The translations under genes were made by a program, and so were the position numbers. Source: Subdoligranulum variabile (GTDB taxonomy: Bacteria; Bacillota; Clostridia; Oscillospirales; Ruminococcaceae). Taken from it: 64,000 nucleotides of DNA. Position 1 is the stretch's first letter, and every line of letters begins with the position of its first letter. A model generated the notes under the pieces. The model saw only the letters and a program-made list of their open reading frames with translations, did not search any database and was not told the origin of the DNA. The DNA is taken from assembly GCA_004554775.1 (NCBI GenBank), contig SFKI01000005.1, positions 62,001-126,000 of the forward strand. The letters are read 5' to 3'. Below, piece by piece: positions 8,680 to 16,992 of the stretch.

Positions 8680-10044
8680 TCAAATTTTCAGTAGGCCGCG
8701 CGCAATGTTGAAGTAGACCAAAAGTGTTGTAGTATCGACGATCGTGGTGATAAGCGGCGAAGCCATCACGGCGGGGTCGACCTTGAGCTTCTCGGCAATG
8801 ACGGGCAGCAGGCCGCCGATCAGCTGCGAGAGGATGACCGTGCAGACCAGGGTCAGGCAGACGACAGCGGCCACCGGAGCGGCAATGCGGTCAAATACGA
8901 GCAGCTTAGCGAAGTTGCACAGGGCCAGCGTGCCGCCGCACAGGATGGCGACGCGGAACTCGCGCCACAGGATCTTGGGCAGGTCGTGCGGCTCGATATC
9001 GCCGACGGCCATACCACGGATGATGGTGGAAGTACTCTGGCTGCCCGCGTTGCCGCCTGCGTCGGTCAGCATGGGGATGTAGGCGGTCAGCACGGTCACA
9101 GCGGCGAGCGCGTCCTCGTACCCGCGGATGACCAGGCTGGAGAAGGTGGACGAGATCATCAGGAAAAGCAGCCACGGGGCACGGCTTTTGTACAAATCCC
9201 ACATGGACTGTTTAAAGTAAGGCTTGTCGGACGGGCCGATAGCGTTCATCTTGGCGATATCCTCGCTGGCCTCGTCCTGCATGATCGAGATAGCGTCGTC
9301 GATGGTAACGATACCGACAAGGCGCTTCTCGTTATCCACAACGGGGATAGCCAGGTAACCGTACTTCTCAAACAGCTGGGAGACATCCTCCTGGTCGGTC
9401 ATTGTGCTGACGCTGACCACGTTGGTGTCCATCATGTCGCGGATCTGTTCGTTGGCGGGGTCCTTGGCCAGGATCAGCGCGCGCAGCGAGACAACACCGA
9501 TGAGGGTACGGTCACGGTCGGTGACATAGCAGTTATTGATGGTCTCCTTGTCCACGCCGTTTTTGCGGATGGATTCCATCGCATCCGACACGGTCATGTC
9601 GGGGCGCAGTTCCATCAGCTCGGTGGTCATAACGCCGCCAGCGGAATCCTCGGGGTACTTGAGCAATTCGTTGATCATGCGGCGGGTCGCAGGGGCGGCC
9701 TGGGCCAGAATACGCTTGACTACATTGGCAGGCATTTCTTCGACAAGGTCCGTCGCATCGTCAACGAACAGGTCGTCCACGACGGCTTTCAGCTCTTTAT
9801 CGGTCAAGCCGTCGATGAGGGTTTGCTGGCTTTCGGGCGTCAACTCGGCAAAAATTTCCGCTGCCAAGTCTTTGGGACACAGGCGGAACAGCACCGGCAT
9901 CTTCTCCGGCGGCAAGTCCTCGAACACGGCGGCCAGGTCAGGGGCGGGCAGGGTGGACATAACGTCCCGCAGGCTCTGGTACTTTTTGGCATCGTCCAGG
10001 TTGGCCAGCATGGCACGCAGGGTAGCAATGGTGGTATCAGACAT
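8680..10044 (-). CDS. mgtE: Magnesium transporter MgtE
   Basis: The 454-residue protein shows the full MgtE plan: an acidic N-terminal superhelical domain (about 1-130, with PAPDLAAVFEDLPPE and FAELTPESQQ), a pair of CBS domains (about 135-255, with MTTELMELRPDMTVSDAM and FEKYGYLAIPVVDNEKRLVGIVT), a plug helix and five membrane segments at the C-terminus with the pore signature PMLTDAGGNAGSQS. It is a Mg2+-gated channel for magnesium uptake. It has its own promoter and a 250-base leader with a hairpin covering the ribosome binding site. Confidence 0.95.
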   Translation of the reverse strand: MSDTTIATLRAMLANLDDAKKYQSLRDVMSTLPAPDLAAVFEDLPPEKMPVLFRLCPKDLAAEIFAELTPESQQTLIDGLTDKELKAVVDDLFVDDATDLVEEMPANVVKRILAQAAPATRRMINELLKYPEDSAGGVMTTELMELRPDMTVSDAMESIRKNGVDKETINNCYVTDRDRTLIGVVSLRALILAKDPANEQIRDMMDTNVVSVSTMTDQEDVSQLFEKYGYLAIPVVDNEKRLVGIVTIDDAISIMQDEASEDIAKMNAIGPSDKPYFKQSMWDLYKSRAPWLLFLMISSTFSSLVIRGYEDALAAVTVLTAYIPMLTDAGGNAGSQSTSTIIRGMAVGDIEPHDLPKILWREFRVAILCGGTLALCNFAKLLVFDRIAAPVAAVVCLTLVCTVILSQLIGGLLPVIAEKLKVDPAVMASPLITTIVDTTTLLVYFNIARGLLKI

Positions 10045-10296
10045 AAAAAAGCTGCCTCCTTTTCAGGTGGCAGCCGTACACATTTTAGTTTTATGGGTAA
10101 AGCAAAATAAGCATTGCAACGCAAAGCCAGACCCCGTGCTACACCTACACGCGGTCAGCTTGACCCAAAGTGAAAAACATGATGGCTGCCTTATTGGAAA
10201 TACATCGGTTCACAGGACTGGGACTGGGGGTATCCATTTCGACAACCACCTCGCTTATGTTTGAATTTTTGGCGAAGTATGACACTTCGCACCTGT
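10045..10296 (-). promoter_or_regulatory. Structured 5' leader of mgtE with SD-containing terminator-like hairpin
   Basis: Immediately before the mgtE ATG the minus strand reads a hairpin (10051-10074) with stem GCTGCC-A-CCT, a GAAA loop and AGG-A-GGCAGC, then six T residues (10045-10050). The Shine-Dalgarno GGAGG lies inside its 3' arm. Folding would both mimic an intrinsic terminator and hide the ribosome binding site. Farther upstream are a hairpin with arms GCGAAGT/ACTTCGC (about 10272-10288), another with arms GGTCA/TGACC (about 10156-10168), and a possible closing helix ATAAGC/GCTTAT. I could not find the M-box core GGTGAGGCTCCT, so the ligand-sensing class is unknown. Confidence 0.55.
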
Positions 10297-10300
10297 AACT

Positions 10301-10329
10301 AGGATACCATTTTGTAACCTGTTAGTCAA
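10301..10329 (-). promoter_or_regulatory. Sigma-A-type promoter of mgtE
   Basis: TTGACT (-35) and TATCCT (-10) are separated by 17 bases on the minus strand. The predicted start near 10294 gives a leader of about 250 bases. Confidence 0.6.
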
Positions 10330-10364
10330 CGGTAAATTCCGGGGAAATTGCGGTTTTACAAAAA

Positions 10365-10412
10365 ATATAAATAAGCCCGGGTGCCCGCAAAATTTGCAGG
10401 CACCCGGGCTTT
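10365..10412 (-). terminator. Intrinsic terminator after the RpiB-family gene
   Basis: AAGCCCGGGTGCC and GGCACCCGGGCTT form a 13-bp stem, followed on the minus strand by a T-rich tail. It insulates the mgtE promoter. Confidence 0.8.
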
Positions 10413-10425
10413 ATGCGCAGGATGC

Positions 10426-10449
10426 GGGGGGCGGGCAATGCCCGCCCTT
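10426..10449. repeat. Short GGGGCGGGCAT-type palindrome
   Basis: GGGGGGCGGGCAATGCCCGCCC is one hairpin of the repeat family seen at 5008-5060. It lies between a terminator and the stop of the RpiB-family gene. Confidence 0.5.
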
Positions 10450-10488
10450 ACGAGCTGCCGGGAGTTGAAAATTTTTCTTTTGTGTAAA

Positions 10489-11127
10489 TCAGGCCATCAA
10501 TTCCTTAACCGTCTCGGCCAGCTTTTCATCTTTGCAGGCGGGGAAGAAATACTCGGCAAAATGCTCACCGGCGAAAGCGCCCTTGACCAAGTCACGGTCG
10601 AGGTCTTTCAGGATGTCGCTCAGATCGCGGAACGCGACTGCGCGCACGCCGTCCAGGATTTTCTTGTTGCGCTGTTCGGGCTCAACGCGCTCTTTGGGAT
10701 AGCCCTGGCCGTGGCCGAAGCCGAACAGCTTTTCAAAGGTGTACTCCAGGTTCAGTTCGCCGCCCCAGCCAAAGCCCTTGGCAAAAGGCAGGGCCACGGC
10801 GTTGCCGTCGTTGACATGGGCAAAGGTGTAGGCGTCGACGGGGTCCTCGACATGGCCGCAGATGACGCCGGGGAAGCTGTTCAGCGCCAGCATGGCACCC
10901 TCGCCAGTGCCGCAGCCGGTGATGACGTAGTCTGCCGCGCCGGAGTTCAGCAGCACGGCGGCCAGGATGCCGTTCTGTACGTAGGTCAGCCGGGCGGCAT
11001 CGTCGGCGGCGTACATGCCGTAGTTGACGACCTCGTGGCCCATCGGCTCGACGACTTTGCGCAGGGTGGCTTCGACCAGGGCGTTCTTGGCGGCCTGGCT
11101 GTTCTCATTGATGAGCGCGATTTTCAT
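10489..11127 (-). CDS. RpiB/LacA/LacB family sugar-phosphate isomerase
   Basis: The 212-residue product starts MKIALINENSQ and contains ITGCGTGEGAMLALN, matching the RpiB active-site loop with its catalytic cysteine, and GVICGHVEDPVDAYTFAHVND. Members interconvert ketose and aldose phosphates (ribulose/ribose 5-phosphate or galactose/tagatose 6-phosphate). At 212 residues it is longer than classic RpiB (about 150), with a C-terminal extension that fits the longer Firmicutes subfamily. The substrate is undetermined. The start is the ATG with AAAGGA nine bases upstream. Confidence 0.82.
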   Translation of the reverse strand: MKIALINENSQAAKNALVEATLRKVVEPMGHEVVNYGMYAADDAARLTYVQNGILAAVLLNSGAADYVITGCGTGEGAMLALNSFPGVICGHVEDPVDAYTFAHVNDGNAVALPFAKGFGWGGELNLEYTFEKLFGFGHGQGYPKERVEPEQRNKKILDGVRAVAFRDLSDILKDLDRDLVKGAFAGEHFAEYFFPACKDEKLAETVKELMA

Positions 11128-11219
11128 AATAACGATCCTTTCTTGCAAAGGTGAACTTATCAGACAAAATCATTATACCACGGGGCCGCGCCGGAAAGCA
11201 AGGTGTCCCCTGCCCCACG

Positions 11220-11801
11220 TCACATGATCAGCTCGCGGAAATAGTGGGTATTAATGCTCTTGTCGTCCTCGGCCATCTTGGCAATGCAGGCGTCCAGCGT
11301 GTGGGCTGCATCGTCCAGGCTGCGCCAGTTGGGGGCTTCGGGCTTGACTTCGCGCTCCAGCCAGGGCGCGATCTCGGTGTGGGACGCCGCGCCCTCGATA
11401 AGATAGGCCCCCTGCCGGGCAGGCTGGGTCTCTGGCTGGTAGTTGTCGGCAGTGCCGAGGGTGGTCAGCACAAACTGGCCCTTGCGGTTGCGACCACCCA
11501 CCAGCAGGCGCACGCCCACGGGCTGGGTGGTAATGGCGGGAGCTTTCTCACACAGGATCTTGACGACCTTTTCCAGCGTCAGGTAACGCACGTCGTACTC
11601 GTCCAGCGCGTTGATGATCTGCACGGCGGCCAGCGTGTCGCCCGCAAAGCCGACCAGCACATTGCGGTTGACCTTGCGGACCTTGGGCAGCTCGTCACTG
11701 ATGATATGGGGCTTGTCGCCGGTGATGGGTTCCTCAACAAAACGGCCATCGCTGACCATTGCGCAGAAAGCATCGCCGCAGACGGCTAGAATTGCACTCA
11801 T
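11220..11801 (-). CDS. Ntn-hydrolase-like (proteasome-fold) protein
   Basis: The 193-residue protein begins MSAILAVCGDAFCAMVSDGR. After methionine removal this gives Ser-Ala-Ile-Leu-Ala-Val and later SDGR, the same spacing as the N-terminal strand of proteasome beta subunits (Thr-Thr-x-x-x-Val...A/SDxR). A lysine-containing stretch, LPKVRKVNRNVLVGFAGDTLAAV, then matches the HslV/proteasome segment around Lys33 and GxAG. This suggests an N-terminal nucleophile hydrolase with serine in place of threonine. No ATPase partner (hslU or mpa) is nearby. The function is unknown; the fold assignment is an inference. Confidence 0.55.
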   Translation of the reverse strand: MSAILAVCGDAFCAMVSDGRFVEEPITGDKPHIISDELPKVRKVNRNVLVGFAGDTLAAVQIINALDEYDVRYLTLEKVVKILCEKAPAITTQPVGVRLLVGGRNRKGQFVLTTLGTADNYQPETQPARQGAYLIEGAASHTEIAPWLEREVKPEAPNWRSLDDAAHTLDACIAKMAEDDKSINTHYFRELIM

Positions 11802-11847
11802 AACTGGTACTTCCTTTTATCTCTAAGATTCTGTAACCATTGTAACA

Positions 11848-11880
11848 CAAAAACAGGGCGCACCGCAAGGCACGCCCTGT
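11848..11880 (-). terminator. Intrinsic terminator after the EIIA gene
   Basis: ACAGGGCG and CGCCCTGT, extended by four wobble or Watson-Crick pairs, close on TTGC and are followed by TTTTTGTG on the minus strand. Confidence 0.85.
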
Positions 11881-11893
11881 ACAGGCAGATTTA

Positions 11894-12409
11894 TTATTTG
11901 CTGATCTTGATGAGATCGGCACCCGGCTCTACAGTGCCGGAAGCAACGACCTCAACACCGGCAAAGTCGTCCGTGTTGGTGATGACGGTGATGACCACAG
12001 CGGGATGACCGGCCGCAGCGATCTTGCCAAGGTCCATCTCAAGCAGCAGGTCGCCCTTTTTGATCTTGTCGCCGACCTTAACCTTGGGGCTGAAGCCGTC
12101 GCCCTTCATCTCGACGGTATCCACGCCGACATGGATGAGCACCTCGACATCGCCAACGCCCTGGATGCCCAGTGCATGGCCGCTGTCCGGGGCCTGGGTG
12201 ATCTCGCCGTCGATGGGGGCGTAGACCTTGCCCTCGGTGGGATCAATGCCGCAGCACTGGCCCAGGATGCCCTGTGCGAAAACCTCGTCCGGGATCTGCT
12301 CCATCGGCACAATAGTGCCTTTGGCGTCCGCAGCCAGCACCAGCGGGAACGCCGGGGCAGCGGGGGCGGCAGGCGCAGCGGACTTCTTCAAAAAATCAAA
12401 AAATCCCAT
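11894..12409 (-). CDS. PTS glucose-type EIIA component
   Basis: The 171-residue protein has a short Ala/Pro-rich N-terminal linker and then the EIIA(Glc) fold: APIDGEITQAPDSGHALGIQG with the first conserved histidine and VEVLIHVGVDTVEMKGDGF with the phosphorylated histidine. It receives phosphate from HPr and passes it to a sugar EIIB domain; free-standing EIIA(Glc) proteins can also regulate carbon use. No EIIB or EIIC gene is adjacent. It is a single-gene unit with its own terminator. Confidence 0.9.
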   Translation of the reverse strand: MGFFDFLKKSAAPAAPAAPAFPLVLAADAKGTIVPMEQIPDEVFAQGILGQCCGIDPTEGKVYAPIDGEITQAPDSGHALGIQGVGDVEVLIHVGVDTVEMKGDGFSPKVKVGDKIKKGDLLLEMDLGKIAAAGHPAVVITVITNTDDFAGVEVVASGTVEPGADLIKISK

Positions 12410-12504
12410 CTCAGATAAACTCCTTTACAATGTCCCGCAAAGTGGGGAACGATTTGTTAAAATTATACCGCATTTGCATGGGAAAAGCAACGGAAATTTG
12501 CGGA

Positions 12505-12570
12505 AGTAAGGAAAGGCACCCTTGGGAAAGCTGTCACCGAAGGCGACGGAGGGGCGGTCGGGGGTTGTGT
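12505..12570. repeat. Degenerate relative of the intergenic GACGGAGGG repeat
   Basis: The stretch with AAAGCTGTCACCGAAGGCGACGGAGGG resembles the arms of the larger repeats at 14139-14346 and 20782-20914 (pattern C-GAAG-G followed by GACGGAGGG). The opposite end is not recognisable, so it may be a decayed copy. Confidence 0.35.
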
Positions 12571-12607
12571 GTGCTCCTGGGCCCACCCATCAAAGGGGAA
12601 ACCTTTG

Positions 12608-13177
12608 TTACAGCAGCTCTTTTACCGCGCGGATAGCCTGCCAGGTGATGGCGGCCATTTCCTCCGGCGGGGGCTGGCAGCCGGCGTCCTGCCAGGCTAC
12701 GATGCTGCCAAAGCAGCCGTTGACCGCAAAGGCCAATAAGTATTGCTGCCGCTTGGTGCCGCCGCCGTTGGCCTGCAGCTGCCCCAGGCAGCGGCGGGCG
12801 ATGAGATCCTTGGCATTGCGGGTAAAGTCCGACTCCCAATTTTTGCCGTAGAACGCATGACATACCTCGGGGTTATCGTTCATGTAGCTGAACAGCGCGG
12901 TCAGCGCGGGGGGCACATCCTCACGGCTGATGTTGGGGATCAGGTTGTCCATCAGCCCCTCCAGGCGGGCCAGCTGACTGGCTTCCATCTGCTCCATCAG
13001 GGCATAAATGTCGGCATAATGGAAATAAAAGGTGCCGCGGCTGATCCCGGCAAGCTCGGTCAGTTCCCGCACGGTGATCTCCCGTAGGTTTTTTTGCTGC
13101 AATAAATGGATCAGGGCTTCATACAGGCGTTGCTTGGTTTGGCGCACACTTCGGTTGGCATCTCCCTTGGCGTTCAT
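12608..13177 (-). CDS. TetR/AcrR family transcriptional regulator
   Basis: The 189-residue protein has an N-terminal TetR helix-turn-helix (ITVRELTELAGISRGTFYFHYADIYALMEQ, about residues 35-65) and a variable helical C-terminal ligand domain. I chose the ATG with GGAAGGTGG upstream rather than the GTG four codons earlier. It is divergent from the HD-domain gene, with 178 bases between them. The ligand and target are unknown. Confidence 0.88.
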   Translation of the reverse strand: MNAKGDANRSVRQTKQRLYEALIHLLQQKNLREITVRELTELAGISRGTFYFHYADIYALMEQMEASQLARLEGLMDNLIPNISREDVPPALTALFSYMNDNPEVCHAFYGKNWESDFTRNAKDLIARRCLGQLQANGGGTKRQQYLLAFAVNGCFGSIVAWQDAGCQPPPEEMAAITWQAIRAVKELL

Positions 13178-13355
13178 TGCGCACACCACCTTCCGGCGTT
13201 TTTATATATCTAAAGAATAGTCGTTTTGCGCCATTTTGTCAAGGATTTTTACGACTTTTTGCACGAAATGAGATAAAAATGTTGGCAAATTCTTGTACGG
13301 ATTGCACTTTGCACCCGACGCGGGATGTGTTACAATAAGCCATGAGGTGATTTTT

Positions 13356-14132
13356 ATGACGCTTGACCGGCTCCATGCCCGGCAGGCCTTTGCCGCATAC
13401 ACGTCCCACTACAACGCCACTGACCCGAAAGTGAAGCTGAAGATCGACCACACCTACCGCGTCGCCGCCCTGTGTGAGCGCATTGCCAACAGCCTGGCCC
13501 TGCCGCCGCAGGACGTCGATTTGGCCTGGCTGTGCGGCCTTTTGCACGATGTAGGCCGCTTTGAGCAGCTGCGCCGGTATGGTACTTTTATCGACGCGCA
13601 GTCCATCGACCATGCCATGATGAGCGTGACCGTGCTGTTTGACGAGGACCGTCTGCGAGATTATATCGCTGATACCGATGAGGACGCACTGCTGCGCACG
13701 GCCATCCGCCTGCACAACGCCTACCGCCTGCCCGCAGAGCTGGACGACCGCACGCGGATGTTTTGCCAGATTCTGCGCGATGCCGATAAAATTGACATCT
13801 TACGGGTGAATGTTGAAACGCCGATGGAGCAGATCTACAATGTCAGCACCGAAGCACTGCGCCAGAGCCCGGTCTCCCCTGCCGTGCTGGGGGCGTTTTA
13901 CGAGCATCACTGCGTGCTGCGCACCCTGAACCACTACCCTGCTGACAACGCCGTGGGGCATGCGTCGTTCCTATTTGAGCTGTGCTACCCCGAAAGCCTG
14001 CGCGCCGCTGCCGAGCAGGGCTGGCTGTGGAAGCTGCTGGATTTCAAAACCGACAACCCGGAAACCGCGAAAGCCTTTGCCGCGATGAAAGCAGAGATGC
14101 AGCGGTGGATTGGGGAGCATATAAAAGCGTAG
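13356..14132 (+). CDS. HD-domain phosphohydrolase
   Basis: The 258-residue protein carries the HD metal-binding pattern: histidine in KIDHTYRVAALCERI, the HD pair in CGLLHDVGRFEQL, later histidines in SIDHAMM and RLHNAYRLP, and aspartate in RDADKIDIL. HD proteins hydrolyse phosphoesters or nucleotides; the exact substrate cannot be told. GAGGTGA lies five bases before the chosen ATG. A MITE-like repeat starts seven bases after its stop. Confidence 0.85.
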   Translation: MTLDRLHARQAFAAYTSHYNATDPKVKLKIDHTYRVAALCERIANSLALPPQDVDLAWLCGLLHDVGRFEQLRRYGTFIDAQSIDHAMMSVTVLFDEDRLRDYIADTDEDALLRTAIRLHNAYRLPAELDDRTRMFCQILRDADKIDILRVNVETPMEQIYNVSTEALRQSPVSPAVLGAFYEHHCVLRTLNHYPADNAVGHASFLFELCYPESLRAAAEQGWLWKLLDFKTDNPETAKAFAAMKAEMQRWIGEHIKA

Positions 14133-14138
14133 AACCCT

Positions 14139-14346
14139 AAAAGCCTCCCTTGTGTAAAGGGAGGTGGCACAGCGAAGCCGTGACGGAGGAATTGTGACCA
14201 TACGTATACATCGCCTTACTCCCGCAAGGCCACAATCCCCCAGTCTGCGCTGCGCGCAGCCAGCCCTTCGGGCCCAGGCCCCTCTGTCGCTGCGCGACAT
14301 CTCCCCACACTGTGGGGAGTCACCCTTTACACAAGGGGGCCTTTTT
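14139..14346. repeat. MITE-like repeat, about 208 bp, copy A
   Basis: The ends are near-perfect inverted repeats (AAAAGCCTCCCTTGTGTAAA and TTTACACAAGGGGGCCTTTT). The interior has smaller hairpins (TGCGCTGCGCGCAG, CCCTTCGGG, CTCCCCACACTGTGGGGAG). Copy B at 26202-26403 is the same element in the opposite orientation, nearly identical over its last ~100 bases. No protein is encoded. It lies just downstream of a stop codon. Confidence 0.85.
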
Positions 14347-14359
14347 AGTGTTTTACAAC

Positions 14360-14395
14360 ATAAACAAAACCCCATGCCCAGTAGGCATGGGGTTA
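14360..14395 (-). terminator. Intrinsic terminator after the NSS symporter
   Basis: AACCCCATGCC and GGCATGGGGTT pair around a short loop and are followed by TTTGTTT on the minus strand. Confidence 0.85.
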
Positions 14396-14410
14396 CTTGT
14401 ATTTAAGAAT

Positions 14411-15775
14411 TTACAGTCCCTGCACCAAAATCACCAGAATCAGCACAGGCAGTACAAAACGGAAGTAATTCTTCAGCCAGCGGGGCATTTTAAAGCCGCT
14501 GCCGGTGTTGCACTCGGCCAGGTAGTTGTCAAAATTCCAGCCCCAGCGGGTGACGCAGAACAGCAGGTAGATCAAGCTGCCGCCGGGCAGCAGCAGATTG
14601 CTGACGAGGAAATCCTCGAAGTCCAGCACGGTGCTGCCAGCGCCCATCGGCTGGATAAAGCTCCACGCGTTGTAGCCCAGCGCGCAGGGCAGGCCCAGCA
14701 AAATCAGTGTGACGCAGCCGATCAGGCAGGTCTTGCGGCGGTCCCAGCCGAAGTTGTCCATGCAGGACGCAATCAGGTTTTCAAACACCGCAATGACGGT
14801 GGAAAAGCTGGCGAACGTCATGAACAGGAAGAACAGCATGCCCCAGATGCGCCCGCCGATCATGTTGATGAACACACTGGGCAGTGTAATGAAGATCAGG
14901 CTCGGCCCGGCGTCCGGCGAGATGCCGAACGAGAAGCACGCCGGGAAGATGATGAGCCCCGCGCAGATGGCGACAAAGGTGTCCAGCACGCAGATGCGCA
15001 CGGCCTCGCCGGTCAGGGTAAAGCGGCGGTCCATGTAGCTGCCAAAAATCTCCATAGCGGCAATGCCCAGACTCAGCGTAAAGAACGACTGGTTCATCGC
15101 GGCGGTGATGACGTTGCCAAGGCCCTGCTCGCTGGCGCGCTGCCAGTCCGGCAGCAGGTAGAACGCAAGGCCGTCCTTGACGCCGGGCAGTACAAAGCTG
15201 TGGGCGACCAGCACCAGAATCAGTACAAGCAGCGCACTCATCATCCATTTCCCGATGCGCTCCAACCCACCTTGCAGGCCCTTTTGGCAGACGATGAAAC
15301 CAAGCACGGTGATGACCACCATCCAGAGCACCTGCTCACCGGGGCTGGCCAGCGCATCGCTGAACACCTGGGCCGAAGCATCGGAGGTCGGGCCGGTGAA
15401 GCGACCGGTCAAAAACTTGAAAAAGTAGTCCAGCATCCAGCCGGCGACTGTAGTGTAGTACATCATCAGCAAGACGCAGCCGATCATGCACACCCAGCCG
15501 TGCAGGTGCCACTTGCTGCCCTTGGGCTCCAACGCCTGGTAGGCTTTTACGGCGCTGCTGTGCCCGGCGCGGCCCACGGCCAGCTCCATCGTAAGCACAG
15601 GCACGCCCATGATTACCAAAAACAGCAGGTAGAACAGCACAAACACGCCGCCGCCATACTGCCCCGTTACCGTGGGAAAACGCCACACATTGCCGATGCC
15701 GACCGCACAGCCTGCGCTGACCAGAATGAAGCCAAGGCGGGAAGCAAAACCCTCCCGCTGTTTGCCAGAATCCAT
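14411..15775 (-). CDS. Neurotransmitter:sodium symporter (NSS) family transporter
   Basis: The 454-residue protein has about eleven to twelve membrane segments. Its first helix carries the NSS/LeuT signature GCAVGIGNVWRFP, followed by GGGVFVLFYLLFL and TMELAVGR. Bacterial NSS proteins take up amino acids (often Trp, Tyr, Leu or other hydrophobic ones) with sodium. The ATG has AGAGGA nine bases upstream; the 14 extra in-frame codons have no support. It is divergent from the threonine aldolase gene, which hints at a shared amino-acid context. Confidence 0.92.
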   Translation of the reverse strand: MDSGKQREGFASRLGFILVSAGCAVGIGNVWRFPTVTGQYGGGVFVLFYLLFLVIMGVPVLTMELAVGRAGHSSAVKAYQALEPKGSKWHLHGWVCMIGCVLLMMYYTTVAGWMLDYFFKFLTGRFTGPTSDASAQVFSDALASPGEQVLWMVVITVLGFIVCQKGLQGGLERIGKWMMSALLVLILVLVAHSFVLPGVKDGLAFYLLPDWQRASEQGLGNVITAAMNQSFFTLSLGIAAMEIFGSYMDRRFTLTGEAVRICVLDTFVAICAGLIIFPACFSFGISPDAGPSLIFITLPSVFINMIGGRIWGMLFFLFMTFASFSTVIAVFENLIASCMDNFGWDRRKTCLIGCVTLILLGLPCALGYNAWSFIQPMGAGSTVLDFEDFLVSNLLLPGGSLIYLLFCVTRWGWNFDNYLAECNTGSGFKMPRWLKNYFRFVLPVLILVILVQGL

Positions 15776-15843
15776 AATGTTCCTCTTTTCTTGCTGTTTT
15801 GCATAAGACATGTACAAATTATTATACCTGCAATTTTGAAGGG

Positions 15844-15872
15844 TTGCAAGCGCTGCGGACTGGCGTTATAAT
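15844..15872 (+). promoter_or_regulatory. Promoter of the threonine aldolase gene
   Basis: TTGCAA (-35), a 17-base spacer and TATAAT (-10) lie 37 bases before the start codon. Confidence 0.65.
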
Positions 15873-15908
15873 AAAAATTACGGAATTTGCAAAAAAAGGA
15901 GTGCTTTT

Positions 15909-16961
15909 ATGCTTCGCTTTGAATGTGACTACGGTGAAGGTGCCGCCCCTGCGGTGCTGGACCTGATGCAAAAAACCAACCTTGACCAGACCCCCGGCTA
16001 CGGCGAGGACAGCTATTGTGCCGCCGCAGCCGATAAGATCCGCACCCTGTGCGATGCCCCGGACGCTGCCGTGCATTTCTTTGTGGGCGCGACCCAGGCC
16101 AACCTGACGGTCATCGACGCCGCGCTGAAGCCATGGCAGGGCGCACTGTGTGCCGACACCGGCCACATCCATGTACATGAGACCGGCGCGGTGGAAGCCA
16201 CCGGCCACAAGTGCCTGGCCCTGCCGAACAAAAACGGCAAGATCACTGCGCGGCAGATTCGCCACGCAGTGGAAGAACACCGTGCCAACGCCAGCCACGA
16301 GCATGAGGTGCAGCCCGGGCTGGTCTATATTTCCAACCCCACCGAGGTAGGCACGCTGTACACCAAGGCCGAGCTGACCGACATTTCCGCCGCCTGCTAC
16401 GAGCTGGAGCTGTATCTGTTTGTGGACGGTGCGCGTATGGCCTACGGCCTGATGAGCGAGACCAACGACCTGACCTTGCAGGACTACGCGGCGCTGTGTG
16501 ATGTGTTTTACCTGGGCGGCACCAAGTGCGGTGCGCTGTTCGGTGAGGCCGTTGTTATCACCAACGACGCGCTGAAAGAAGATTTCCGCTATGCTATCAA
16601 GCAGCACGGCGGCATGCTGGCCAAGGGCCGTCTGCTGGGCGAGCAGTTCCTGGCCCTGCTGGACGGCGAGGACGGCAGTAGCAACAGCCTGTATTTTGCG
16701 ATGGCCGCCGAAGCCGACCGCCAGGCCATGGCCATCCGCAAGGTGTTTGAGGAAAAGGGTGTAAAGCTGCTGCATGATTCCTACACGAACCAGCAGTTCT
16801 TTGTGCTGCCGGATGCTTGGTACGAGACATTGCGCAAGGATTTCGCCATGACCCATATGGGCAAGCCCGACAAAACGCACACCGCCGTCCGTATCTGCAC
16901 GAGTTGGGCGACCAAGGCGGAAAATGTGCAGGCGCTGATTGATGCGGTGAAGGGGCTGTAA
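15909..16961 (+). CDS. Threonine aldolase / beta-eliminating lyase family protein
   Basis: This PLP-dependent fold-type I enzyme (350 residues) cleaves threonine or allo-threonine to glycine and acetaldehyde. Diagnostic stretches are TPGYGEDSYCAAAA, FFVGATQANL, the VDGARMAYGL aspartate that binds the pyridine nitrogen, and FYLGGTKCGALFGEA with the Schiff-base lysine. A good ribosome binding site (AAAGGAG) lies seven bases upstream. Two stacked terminators follow. Related lyases act on other beta-hydroxy amino acids, so the substrate is likely but not certain. Confidence 0.87.
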   Translation: MLRFECDYGEGAAPAVLDLMQKTNLDQTPGYGEDSYCAAAADKIRTLCDAPDAAVHFFVGATQANLTVIDAALKPWQGALCADTGHIHVHETGAVEATGHKCLALPNKNGKITARQIRHAVEEHRANASHEHEVQPGLVYISNPTEVGTLYTKAELTDISAACYELELYLFVDGARMAYGLMSETNDLTLQDYAALCDVFYLGGTKCGALFGEAVVITNDALKEDFRYAIKQHGGMLAKGRLLGEQFLALLDGEDGSSNSLYFAMAAEADRQAMAIRKVFEEKGVKLLHDSYTNQQFFVLPDAWYETLRKDFAMTHMGKPDKTHTAVRICTSWATKAENVQALIDAVKGL

Positions 16962-16992
16962 AGCGCAGCCTTATAAGATTGCGAGAAATAAC

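Noticed and set aside
10045..10296. M-box magnesium riboswitch at mgtE
   Set aside because: The conserved GGTGAGGCTCCT and GTGCTAAAGC blocks are absent on the minus strand; only the short GGGTCAA is similar, which is not enough.
11220..11801. Complete bacterial proteasome or HslUV locus
   Set aside because: Only one Ntn-like subunit is present, with no hslU, mpa or second subunit nearby.
14312..15871. Plus-strand frame of 519 codons over the NSS symporter
   Set aside because: It is an antisense shadow; it is Gln/Ala/His-rich, has no SD, and its start lies within the MITE-like repeat.
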